DNA from: Miscanthus floridulus
Lineage: Eukaryota; Streptophyta; Magnoliopsida; Poales; Poaceae
Assembly (NCBI RefSeq): GCF_019320115.1
Contig: NC_089591.1
Coordinates: 18,888,502 to 18,952,501, forward strand
Direction of reading: 5' to 3'
DNA length: 64,000 nucleotides
Position 1 is the first letter of the stretch, and each line of letters starts with the position of its first letter. Both the position numbers and the translations under genes were made by a program. This document shows, piece after piece, positions 22,970 to 33,349 of the stretch. The notes below the pieces were generated by a model that was not told where the DNA came from, ran no database searches, and saw nothing but the letters and a program-made list of their open reading frames with translations.

Positions 22970-24603
22970 GAAGGCATCGAGGCATGTGTACTGTTCATTA
23001 CTCCCTCCAAGGATGAGCTCCGCTATGTACTTCGGATCCACTTTTTGGCCTCCAACAACGCTACCGAATATGTAGCATGCCTCCACAGCCTTCGTATCGC
23101 CATTGAGCTCGGCATAAAACGCCTCATGGTTTTTGGCGACTCCACCTTGGTCATCAACTAGATTAATAAGGACTGGTCCTACACTAGCGAAAAAATAGAC
23201 GCCTACTGCGCTGAAATCAGAAAATTGGAAGGCAAATTTTATGACATCGAGTTTCATCTTGTCATTCAGGATGCTAATCAAGCAGCTGATCACCTATCTA
23301 AACTAGGGTCTTCTAGAGCTAAAGTCATAGTAGGTGTGTTCTTCCAAGATCTAATGACTCCATCCATCAAGGAAGGGCAACCAGTCGACGAAATGCTTCC
23401 CTCCGAGCAGTTAGTCCTGGCGGTGCCTACACCTACCCCTGATTGGAGAGAGCAGTTTATCAAGTACCTTACCGTAGCTGAGGTCCTAAGCAAAGAACAG
23501 AGATGGAATGACTCATTCATCGTAGCAAGCACTATGTGCTCATGGATGGCAAGCTCTTGCAGAAGAACGCTGGCTCATGTGGCAATCATGCCGCCTCTAG
23601 AAATCTAGTCGGCAAGGCTTTCTGAGCTAGTTTTTACTGGCCATCCACCGTGGTGGATGCTAAGGCACTTGTTCGATGCTATGAAGGTTGCCAAATTTTT
23701 GCCAAGCAGATACATGTGCCAGCACAAGCCCTTCTAACCATCCCCGCATCTTGTCCCTTCGCTTGCTGGGGACTAGACATGATCAGGCCTTTCAAGCCAG
23801 CTCTTGTCAAATATGTATACATTGCCATTGACAAATTCTCCAAGTAGATTGAGTACAAACCTCTTGTCACCACAACCACGAAGAAGGCAGTCGAGCTATT
23901 TGAGGACATCTTGCATTGTTTCGGCCTACCAAATAACATCATAACCGATCTAGGCTCTACTTTCACCGACAATGACTTCTAGGATTTTTGTGAGGACCGG
24001 TGCACCTCTGTCAAATTCGTCTCGGTTGCCCACCCTAGAGTCAATGGCCAAGTCAAATGGGCAAATGGCATGATCTTAGATACCCTAAAGAAGAGACTGT
24101 ACAAAAAAGAAGAGAAGCACCTGGGCATATGGCTGAAGGAGTTGCTAGCCGTCGTTTGGGGACTTCAGACTTAGACTAGTTGTAACACCGATGTCTCCCC
24201 ATATTACTTGGTGTATGGCTTTAAGGCCATCCTACCAGCTGACATTGCCTTCCAAGCACCATAGGTTGAGAATTTCAATGAAGAACAGTCGGTTATCGCT
24301 CGCTAGGAAGATATTGATCATTTGGAAGAACGCCTGGTTACATGTGTTCACATGGCTAAGTATCTAGAAGGCCTATGGTGATACTACAATCGCAACATCG
24401 ATGAGTGTTCCTTCGTGGTTGGTGATCTAGTTCTCTGTCGAAAGTAGAAGACCGATGTCTTGCACAAGCTATCATCACAATGGGAAGGGTCATTCATCAT
24501 CAAGGAAGTTACCCAACTAGGGTCTTATCGGCTCTACGACTCTGAGGGGATCGATGTCCCAAGCTCCTGGCACATCGATCTCCTTAGGCATTTCTTCCCT
24601 TGA
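22970..24603 (+). pseudogene. Element D: Tat-type second RNase H and integrase fragment
   Basis: The frame enters mid-domain at IEACVLFITPSKDELRYVLR because element A is inserted upstream. It continues ALHSLRIAIEL-like sequence, GDSTLVIN, and QDANQAADHLSKLGSSRAK (end of the second RNase H). The linker has DWREQFIKYLTVAEVL. Integrase follows from about 23640: CYEGCQIFAKQIHVPAQAL, FACWGLDMIRPFKPA, NNIITDLGSTFTDNDF, VSPYYLVYGFKAILPADIAF, and SSWHIDLLRHFFP before TGA 24601-24603. At least eight in-frame stops, mostly TAG, break it. It is closely related to C and K, with the same gene order. The older host of element A. Confidence 0.88.
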
Positions 24604-24638
24604 AACAAAGATATGTATTTCTCCATATTTGATGGTTC

Positions 24639-24644
24639 AATAAA
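24639..24644 (+). terminator. AATAAA after the pol stop of D
   Basis: 36 nt past the stop, in ggttcaataaagtttg. Same position as in C and K; a polyadenylation role is inferred. Confidence 0.5.
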
Positions 24645-25191
24645 GTTTGCACCAATTTCTCCAATTATGATCTCCGATCATGTTCTCCAATATTTACCTA
24701 ATGATTTCTCCACATTTTACATAATTTTGTCGCCATGTTTCACCGAATATTAACTCGCCGATTACACTACAAAACCTAACACCTCTATATTGCGCTATTC
24801 GTCAATTCTACATGCATACCATCGTGAACGTACATTTCACTCCGCGCACCGACCAGCCACGTTTTTACCCATGCCATCTAGAAGCAGCCTTGATCATGAC
24901 TTCCTCTTACACGTGCATGAGCCATGCTTTGCGCTATGGATAGTCAGCAGCAGCTCCTTGGTGATGCATTTTTCTCTTATGCGTACACGAGTGCTAGCCA
25001 CTCTATGCTATATGGCTTGAGGGCTAGCCAGGGCTAGTCAGTGTGGTATAAAACTGACTGGAAAGCAACTAAATCATATCCAACATATGAACTAAACAAA
25101 CTCCAAAAAAATACCATGTTTATGTTTACATCTCCGACTAGCAAGAACTCAAAGTTTTTTTTGCTATTTTTCATTCCTAATTGTTTTGGTT
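24645..25191. other. Non-coding 3' region of element D
   Basis: The start holds several degenerate tttctcca motifs (24655-24720), like the minisatellite of C. The rest, including a chance plus-strand ORF at 24790-25020, shows no family likeness. Confidence 0.6.
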
Positions 25192-25722
25192 TTATTGCTC
25201 CTTGTCATCGAAAATATCTAGGTCTTTGACGAGTTTGAAGGCTGACTCTGTCGCCTCATTTGCAAGCTTATCAGCCACATCATCCTCCATCCCTTCAACG
25301 AACCTGCCACCGATGACCTTTAGATCCACCACTGGATACAAGGACCAGACGAATGACAAGGCATGGCCAACGATAGTGCACGCCGCACCGTGGATGTACA
25401 CCTTGAAGTTCGCCAAGGCTGCTCTGCACCTTTCCACGAATGGGTCTGGTGGATGCAGATTCATGTCTAGATCTCCAACAGGGGTCGGCGGGTTCCCATC
25501 AATAAAGTTTAGGATCGGCGTTATCCCCATGATGATCATGTTTGTCCTATCTTGGGACAACCCATAGCTCCAACTCATAATGCTAGTACTACGTCTATGA
25601 GTTTTCATGGAACACTACAAAGCACTAGCATGGTGTTAAGGCTCGCAAAAACAAAGGAAAGAGTTTCCCCATTGCTCACTTACGTGCAAGCTCGTCATTG
25701 ATCTTTTTGTGCGCTTCTCGCG
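25192..25722 (-). pseudogene. Antisense accessory gene of element D, last exons
   Basis: Final exon 25192-25614 on the minus strand is open to its stop. It contains GITPILNFIDGNPPTPVGDL, PFVERCRAALANFKVY, HALSFVWSLYPVVDLKVIGG and LVKDLDIFDDKEQ. It aligns by motif with the last exons in C (13848-14268) and K. A 69-bp intron (25615-25683; donor GTAAGT, acceptor GCTTTGTAG) separates it from an exon remnant encoding REAHKKINDELA, cut at 25722 where element E begins. Function unknown. This is the best-preserved copy of the C-terminal domain in the window. Confidence 0.72.
25615..25683 (-). other. Predicted intron in the antisense gene of D
   Basis: GTAAGT...TTTGTAG on the minus strand, 69 bp, matching the last introns in C (71 bp) and K (87 bp). 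Confidence 0.65.
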
Positions 25723-27247
25723 TGTTCGTGTGTCTTAGCACAAACACTAGGATTGGTGTTTCCTAGCAATGGCACCAGAAATGCCATGACGATATTTCTG
25801 AACACATGCAGAAATATTCCGCAAGTGCACGGATATATTGTTGTAGCATTTCACCCAGAAGTATTCGGGTATCGTTCATTTATATTTTCCCAAAGGCATG
25901 GTGTAAAAGTCTCTAATAAGGATATGGACAAGATAACGTGACTGCATAGTAGACCAAAGTCCATAACAGGGGTAAGCCAAGATAGATATCGGATAGTGTG
26001 ACACACACACTCAAGCCAATCTCAAGGATAAAGATAAAAGAAAGAATAAAGAATAAAAGCATAAACCTAAACTAGAGCAGGCTTATCTTGTATAGCTATG
26101 CTAAGATGCGCATATCATACAAATACATGAATTCTAAGGGTAGCGATCCTAAGTTAAGATAGCTTTGGTCACTATAAACTTACTTCGGGCACTGGTGAAC
26201 ACTAGGTCTGCCAAGTGTGGCTGGCCTACAGTTGTATGTCGTATCTGAACATGGGGGATTATGAAGGACGGATATCACCACATGCCGTCTAGCCCCTCAA
26301 CCATGGGATACGAGGAAAACAAAGGTAACGTTTAGATTAGACACCACGTCTACACTAATCAGTTACTACTCTAGCATTGGCTAGGAACATCCATCTTTAT
26401 CAGGAGTCCTCTACTAGAGCACCCGCCACGGGGACAGACGATGAACCCACAAGAATATAATGACCAAAACTAATCTTAAAGTAGAACTCACTACCACAAT
26501 CTAGATCTTGGTCTAAACATGTATGTTGTATGAAAGGTTAAGCATAAAGCTCTATATGCTGAACTAATAACATAACAACCTAGCTCTATTTCAATAGCAT
26601 AGCTATGTTGATAATATAATAACAAGAACAAAAGGGAACTCTCCATATTATTCATACCAAGATTGCCCCTAGAGGTTCACGCTCTCCAATGAAGCTTGCC
26701 TTGCTCCAACAAAACTAATAAGATAAAAGGTACAAGTGTGGAGGGAGAGATGCTCAAATGTGGTGCGTGTTGTGAATGGAGCAATAACCTTTCTTATATA
26801 CTACTTCTATGGTCGGTTCGGAGATAAATTAGGAAACCTCCCAAACCGACCTCCTAGTGCATTGATGATATCACCAGAGGAAGCTAGGCCTAGTTGGTAG
26901 AGGCAGGGGTGCTAGCACACCCTGGGTGCGGCCGCACCCAAGTGGATCCACCTCATGACCGCCTTCCTCTGGTCGATTTCTGAGTGGGCCTAGGCTACCT
27001 CCTCGCCGGTGGTTGGCCCAGATTTGATATTTGGATGGGCCTTCTCATTTCTTTGCTTTGCACTTTCTCTGATGGCAGTACTTGACTATAATTCCCTTGT
27101 ATTCAAGTATGAGTCCTATAAAATATTGATTCTCTAATACAAGTGGAAATATGTCAATATGAATAACATATGTGTGTAAGTTATGCTAGTTTTCCACTTT
27201 TTGTATCTTATTTGGCGGTCGAGTTTGGTCGATAAGGACCGCCAACA
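25723..27247 (-). mobile_element. 3' LTR of element E
   Basis: It starts TGTTCGTGTGTC and ends GACCGCCAACA on the plus strand. It tracks the right LTR closely, for example tagaccaaagtccataa, gatagatatcggatagtgtg and gaggaagct. TATA-like ttatata at 26794-26800. An internal primer-site-like stretch at 25762-25776 is described as a finding. Confidence 0.82.
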
Positions 27248-29100
27248 AGATCCTCCAAGCTTACCCCTTGCTCATCCTGAACAAGAACTAAGACATTGGT
27301 TGTTGATCAGGAGTTGCTGCAATGCCGATTATAATTCAAGAGTACCATGTCTATAACAAAGTAGTCTTCCTTGATTTAAATAAGTTTGCATTTTATCCAC
27401 CCTTTTACCTTGATCCTTATGGGGCTTGTTGCTTTTCCAAGTCTTGGGTGGTTGCAAGACATAACAGTTTCACAAAAACCGCCAGTCATTCATTCCTTGA
27501 TCGACTTTCTTTCCATAGGTTTTAAAAGTTTTGTAAAATAAAAGTAATTTCCTCAAATGATTCACTCAATCACTCAAATGTGTATGTTCCTCACCGAAGG
27601 CTTTTTGATATTGCCTTCTTTTCATCCTACATTCTAATAGGCTTTCTGTGGAGTTTTAGGTAGGAATGAAAGAGAGGCATACTTGCATCACATAATATTG
27701 CTAAGTCAAAAACCGGATCCATGGAGATGCAAGTCGTACATTTAGATCAAGATTGTGCAACTGTGTGGAATGTTGAATTTTTTTTTCTAACTCTAATTAT
27801 TTTTTGTACTCCTTTGATCATGACTCTCGGCCTTTTTGATAAATGCCTTTTATTTGAAAGTATGGGTTATCTTTCTTTTTCTTTTCTTCATGCTTTTTAG
27901 CATGGGATTATTTTTTCTCATGCTCTATAACATGCATTTTTTTTCCTCTCATGCTTTTTAGGCATGGATATTTTCTCTTCTCTCATGCCCTTTGGCATGG
28001 ATTTCTTTTTTTTCTTTCTTTTTTAGCATAGCCCATACTCCCTTTTGGCATATGAGACTCATGTAAAAATGAATGGAGTATTTATTTTTGTGGATGGAAA
28101 AATATGTTTTTGTGTAACTCTCAGTGTAGGAGTTAGCATTTTACTTGTGGGTGTACGTGAATCTTGATCATGGGTGCATGACGAGAATCTCAATTAGGGT
28201 CACAACAATTTGACAAAGCTCAATATGAAAACAAGCAGCATATGACTAAGGTTTTATATTTTGTATAGTGTCATATGGCCTTGGTAGGAAATGCTATCGT
28301 TGAGGAACTTTTTATTTTAGCATTTTTGAAAAATAAAACTCTAGATGTCAAGTTCCTCTTAGAACAAAGTCATAGCAAATTCATGTTGTACCATATCATG
28401 ACTTGCAACAACTTAGAAAAGGATCATGCGGTTGCAACCCACAAGTTTCAAGTTTTAGGATGAGACATTTTTAGCCAATAAACTTAAATCTTGCGGAATA
28501 CTAAGTTATAAACTAGGCACAGATGAATTATAAAATAGAGCAACTATTCATCATTTCAACAAAGGAGAAACTAAACATTTTTACTACACATATGTGGAGT
28601 GCAATAAATATTATTGTTTTATTATCATTATTATATTATTATTATTATTGTATATTTTTTTATTATTTTAATCAAGGTTCACCAAACAAATTTTCATCTC
28701 TATTGTCATCTAAAAGACTTACCCTCATAAAGTTGATAAATTCCTACATGGGTTAGTCCATATGATCCACCAAAGTCTACACTAGCAGTTTTGGTTCAAT
28801 AACCAAACTAGACACCATGTCTAATTTGATTAAGGTGGGATTTTTAACCTAAGTACCATGCTTAAATTAAAAAGCCTATAGAAGCATGATCAATACATCC
28901 AAACTTCAAACTAAGCACCATGCTTAATTTAAAAGATGTAAAACCAAAACTTCCAAACCAAAACATGTTAGCATAGATAGAGGAAGCATGAAAGGATAAA
29001 CAAGAATCATCCAACAGTGGTGAAAACATTGAATGGTACAAGAGAACCATTGGTTTTTTTATGCAAGGTAACAGAAAATGGTGAGAGTGCAAGATACATG
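27248..29100 (-). other. Non-coding internal region of element E
   Basis: Next to the 3' LTR the minus strand has a purine-rich GGGGTAAGCTTGGAGGA, a likely polypurine tract. The rest is AT-rich with long T runs (27780-28020 and 28620-28670), the short palindrome array at 27889-27999, and paired 'accaaac...caccatg' phrases at about 28800-28925. No domain of pol can be read in any frame. Confidence 0.65.
27889..27999. repeat. Array of short palindromes
   Basis: CATGCTTTTTAGCATG (27889-27904), CATGCTCTATAACATG (27919-27934), CATGCTTTTTAGGCATG (27950-27966) and CATGCCCTTTGGCATG (27984-27999). Each can fold as a 4-6 bp stem with a small loop, and T-rich spacers separate them. Confidence 0.75.
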
Positions 29101-30555
29101 TTACCTTGTGGGGGTCCTCCCCCAAGCTAGCTCAAAGCCTAAGTTTAGGGTTATACCCCTATGCTTCTTGGCTTCTCCTGCATGGTTAGGATGTGGTAGA
29201 TCACGAATGGACTTACCATCCCTCGTGATTACCGCATTGATATTTTCAAATGAAATCTCGAGGTGCCCTAGGATCTTTCCAAGATCATATGCAGTAATTG
29301 TAGAAGCTATTTGAGCTAGTTGGGTTTCAAACATTTTATTAAGGCTTAATAGATTATTAAACCTTCTATTATTGAATTAATATTTTCAAAAATTTCATCA
29401 TTAGAGGCAAGTTTCTTTGTCAAGTTTTCATTTATTTGAGCTTGCCTTAACACAAGATCTATCATGGAAGGTTGATTTGCAAAATTTGAATTGTAAGCAA
29501 AGTTACCTTCCTAATATGGTGGGTGCGACTGATTCCACCTTGGACCTCCTTGTGGACGAAACCCATTGTTTTCATTTAGCGCATCTTCACGGGTCTTGAG
29601 GCAGTCATTCCCCGAGTGTCTGTAGTCTCCAGCACATCTCGCATGGTATATGCGAGTAGAGCGATTGGACGGTGCCATATGTTGCTCCTTTTATGGCATC
29701 ATGCTTGTCAAAGCGTTTTATTAAGAGATCCATTTTTGTGGTTAGCATATCCGTTTCCTCCATGGTATGCATGTCGTCTTCTTAGGGTTGGAGTTTGTCT
29801 TTACTCCACCGCTAGTTGGAGACCATCTTCTCAATTAGAGACATAGCTCTGCTGACTATGAGTGAGAAGAAGGCTCCTCAGGCAGCAGCATCTATGTGGG
29901 CTCTAGATGTGGAGGTTAGCCCATTGTAGAAGTTTTGAAGCATCAACTAGTCTTCCATCGCATGGTGTGGGCAGGCAAGGATGTATTCCTATAGCCTCTA
30001 CCACGCTTCTGGGATGGATTCTGATACTATCAGCTAGAAATTATAAATTCTTCCACGAAGGGCATTGGTTTTGCCTGTCACGAAGAACTTCATAGGGAAT
30101 GCCATGGAATACTTGTTCCATGTGTTAACAACTTCCCGATCCTTGTAGAACCACTATTTTGCCCTCCCTAGGAGGGAGAACAGGAACAAGTGGAGTCTGA
30201 TTATCTCTGGTGCGACATCCTTTTTGACGACGGTGTCACATAGCTCCATGAAGTGTTAGAGATGTGTGTTGGTGTTCTCGCTAGGAAATCCATAGAATGG
30301 ATTTTCCTACACCATCATGATTAGTCCGGTCTTCAGTTCAAAGTTTGCATTGCCCATGTTGACAGTGGGCCCAATAGGCACGTTGGCAACAATGGGGATG
30401 GAGCACCCGCGTAGGGTCTTGTTGGCCATGGTGTTCGGTACGGATGGTGTTAGGGTGATGGGTTCGGTTGCCGATGGAGTAACGGAAGGAGGATTGACAC
30501 GAGGTCGGGCCTTCTTTAGGAATGACTCCTGATTCTCGGTGAAGTTCATCAACAA
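29101..30555 (-). pseudogene. gag of element E (Athila-like)
   Basis: On the minus strand the N-terminal part reads TMANKTLRGCSIPIVANVPI followed by GPTVNMGNANFELKTGLIMM, a phrase I recognise from Athila-type Gag. After a stop, pieces such as ENPFYGFPSENTNTHL, APEIIRLHLFLFSLLGRAKQ and WFYKDREVVNTWNKYSMAF follow on the same strand (about 30290-30060). The 3' end (29101-29334) reads INAVITRDGKSIRDLPHPNH. Gag would form the particle. Stops and frame changes are spread through it. The open stretch at 30307-30555 starts on TTG, so the true start cannot be fixed. The opposite-strand ORF at 30317-30532 is a shadow. Confidence 0.82.
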
Positions 30556-30692
30556 GTCAAACCCATCTTACACTATCCTATTTTCATCCAAAATAGGAGA
30601 AAACAAGCAAAGTTATCCTGTTAAGAGCAATGGCTACTACACATGCATATTATCATGAACATGTCCTAAAAGATTCTTTTAACCAGTGCCTT

Positions 30693-30709
30693 CCCCGGCA
30701 ATGGCGCCA
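30693..30709 (-). other. Primer-binding site of element E (tRNA-Asp type)
   Basis: Minus strand TGGCGCCATTGCCGGGG, 4 nt inside the 5' LTR edge. It is complementary, apart from one base, to the 3' end expected of tRNA-Asp, as usual in Athila elements. Confidence 0.82.
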
Positions 30710-30713
30710 AAAA

Positions 30714-32251
30714 TGCTTGTTGTCATTTCTTAGCGCGATCATTAGGATTGGTGTTTCCTAGCAATGGCACCAGAAATGCCGTGATGATATTTTTGAACAC
30801 ATGCAGAAACATTTCGCAAGCGCACGGATATATCATTGTAGCATTTCACCTAGAAGTATTTGGGTATCGTTCATTTATATTTTCCTAAAGGAAGGCATGG
30901 TATAAAAGTCTCTAATAAGGATATGGACAAGATAAAATGACTACATAGTAGACCAAAGTCCATAATGGGGGTAAGCCAAGATAGATATCGGATAGTGTGA
31001 CACACACACTCAAGCCAATCTCAAGGATAAAGATAAAAGAAAGAATAAATAATAAAAGAATAAACCTAAACCAAAGCAGCCTTATCTTGTATAGCTATGC
31101 TAAAATGAGCAGATCATACAAATACATGAATATATAAGGGTAGTGATCCTAAGTTAAGAAAGATTTGGTCACTATAAACTTTCTTCGGGCACTGGTGAAC
31201 ACTGGTCTGCCAAGCATTGCTGGCCTACATCTCTACGATGTATCCGAACTTAGGGGATTACGAAGGATGGACAGGGCTATCACCACATGCCACCTACCCC
31301 TCAACCATGGGATACGAGGCAAACGAAGGTAACATGTAGCTTAGACACCACATCTACACTAACCGTTCTACTCTAGCATCGGCCAGGAACATCCATCTTT
31401 ATCAGGAGTCCTCTACTAGAGCATCCGCCATGGGGATGGATGACGAACCCGCTAGAATATAATGACCAAAACTAATCTTAAAGTAGAACTCACTACCTCA
31501 ATCTAGGTCTTGGTCTAAACATATATGTTGTATGAAAGGTTAAGCATAAAGCTCTATATGATAAACTAATAACATAAGAACTTAGCTCTATTTCAATAGC
31601 ATAGCTATGTTGATAATATAAGAACAAGAACATAAGGGAACTCTCCATATTATTCATACCAAGATTGCCCCTAGAGGTTCAATCTCTCCAATGAAGCTTG
31701 CCTTGCTCCAACAAAACTAAGAAGATAAAAGGTACAAGTGTGGAGGGAGAAAGGCTCAAATGTGGTGTGTGTTGTGAATGGAGCTCTCCCCTTTTTTATA
31801 TACTACTTGTATGGTCAATTTGGAGATAAATTAGGAAACCTCCCAAATCAACCTCCTAGCGCATTGATGATATCGCCAGAGGAAGCTGGGCCCGGTTGGT
31901 AGAGGTAGGAGTACGGGTGCACCCTAGGTGCAGCCACACCCAAGTGGAACCGCCTCGTGACCGCCTTCCTCTGGTCAGTTTCTGAGTGGGCCCAGGCTGC
32001 CTCCTCGCCGGTGGTTGGCCCAGATTTGATATTTGGATGGGCCTTCTTCTCATTTCTTTGCTTTGCACTTTGTTTGATGGTGTACTTGACTATAATTCCC
32101 TTGTATTCAAGTATGAGTCCTACAAAATATTGATTCTCCAATACAAGTGCAAATATGTCAATATGAATAACATATGTGTGTAAGTTATGCTAGTTTTCCT
32201 CTTTTTGTATCTTATTTGGCTATCAAATTTGGTCGATAAGGACCTCCAACA
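30714..32251 (-). mobile_element. 5' LTR of element E
   Basis: 1538 bp, TGCTTGTTGTC to GACCTCCAACA on the plus strand. Matches the left LTR. TATA-like tttatata at 31796-31803 reads TATATAAA on the element strand, the likely start of its RNA. Confidence 0.82.
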
Positions 32252-32423
32252 TTGCTTGTCATCCCTCTCCTTCTCCACATCTAGATAGCATCATCGACCA
32301 GGAGTAATCGCGTCGCGAGATCTATAGAAACAATAGTGATTTCACCATACTGGAAGAACTGAACAACAGATCTATTATCAAGTCCATAGACTTACCATTT
32401 TTCTCCTCGACAACTATGGCAAG
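32252..32423 (-). mobile_element. Element F: leader remnant with degenerate primer site
   Basis: At 32405-32421 cctcgacaactatggca is a decayed tRNA-Asp-type primer site (minus strand), directly before the F LTR at 32424. The remaining 150 bp have no readable gene. Confidence 0.6.
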
Positions 32424-33349
32424 TGTTGGTATTTCTTAACACATACAGAAATAATCCACAAGCGCACGGAAGTACCATGGTAGCACATCACCCAAAAGTA
32501 TTCAAGGTATTGAATTTTCCACAAGGAACGGAGGTACTCTTCTAGCTAGTTTACCCAAGGACAACACACGAGTAGAGTTGGAAGAGGTTAACATGGATTC
32601 CTATGGTTTAGAGTCCAAGGATAGATAAACTATACTTCAACTTGCTTACTTTGGGCATCGGCATACACCTGGTCTGCCAAGCGATATCGGCCTATAGCTC
32701 TACGCCGTACCTAGATGTGGGGGATTACGAGGGATGGACAGGGCTGTCACCACCTACCGCCTAACCCTCAACCATGGAGTATGAGGCAAACAAAGATAGC
32801 CTCTAGCCTAGACACCATGTCTACGCTATCAACTACTACTCTAGCATTGCGTAGGGTTATCCATCTTTATCAGTGCCCTCTACTAGAGTATCCGTCACGG
32901 GGACAGATGACAAACCCATAAACAACTAAGAGTAAAGCTTAACTAATCAAAAGACTTTATAACCAAAAGAATCATGAACACTCACTTAGCGGGAGAACCC
33001 GATGAAGTATAGAGCAGGTGTTCATTGAGGTACAAGGTAGGGTGACACCAACAAGTCTGGCGCTTCCCCAAACTCTCCCTCACATCTCTCCCTACAACTC
33101 TAGATAGCTAGCTAGGGCCTAAGCCCATGGAGTGAAGCTCTTATTCTCAAATGTGGTGTTACTCTTGCTCCTTGTGTGTTGTTGTCTTGAATGAGAGGGA
33201 GTGAGGAGGTATTTATAGGTTGAGAGGAGGAATGGAGGCCACTCAATGTGCCATGTCAGCGATCCATGTTCCTCTCCACCATAGCCCTTGGATCAAACCA
33301 TCATAAGATGGATGGTCAAGATGGGGTGGAGTTGTGCTTCCTTGCATGC
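32424..33349 (-). mobile_element. Element F: 5' LTR, truncated (Athila-like)
   Basis: It begins TGTTGGTATTTCTTAACACA and tracks the E LTRs from their position 25782/30778 onward (aagcgcacgg, ggtctgccaagc, gggggattacga, tttatcag, gcccctctac-type phrases). TATA-like atttata at 33211-33217 (minus strand). It is cut at 33349 where LTR G starts; the rest was not found in the window. Confidence 0.72.

Larger units (their letters stand above)
25723..32251 (-). mobile_element. Element E: gag-only Athila-like retrotransposon (6.5 kb)
   Basis: Two matching LTRs of about 1.53 kb (25723-27247 and 30714-32251) enclose only 3.5 kb. On the minus strand there is a tRNA-Asp-type primer site, a gag gene, then about 1.85 kb of non-coding DNA. 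I see no protease, RT, RNase H or integrase. It fits the class of gag-bearing, pol-less LTR elements (called TR-GAG in the literature) that depend on enzymes supplied by others. The flanks differ (Tat antisense gene on the left, Athila leader on the right) and I find no target-site duplication, so one end was rearranged. Confidence 0.8.

Noticed and set aside
30317..30532. 71-codon plus-strand ORF
   Set aside because: Exact shadow of the E gag on the other strand, whose motif (GPTVNMGNANFELKTG) is the recognised one.
30693..30709. tRNA-like sequence
   Set aside because: It matches only the last 17 nt of a tRNA, as a primer-binding site should; no tRNA body or cloverleaf. The same holds for 48900 and 55264.
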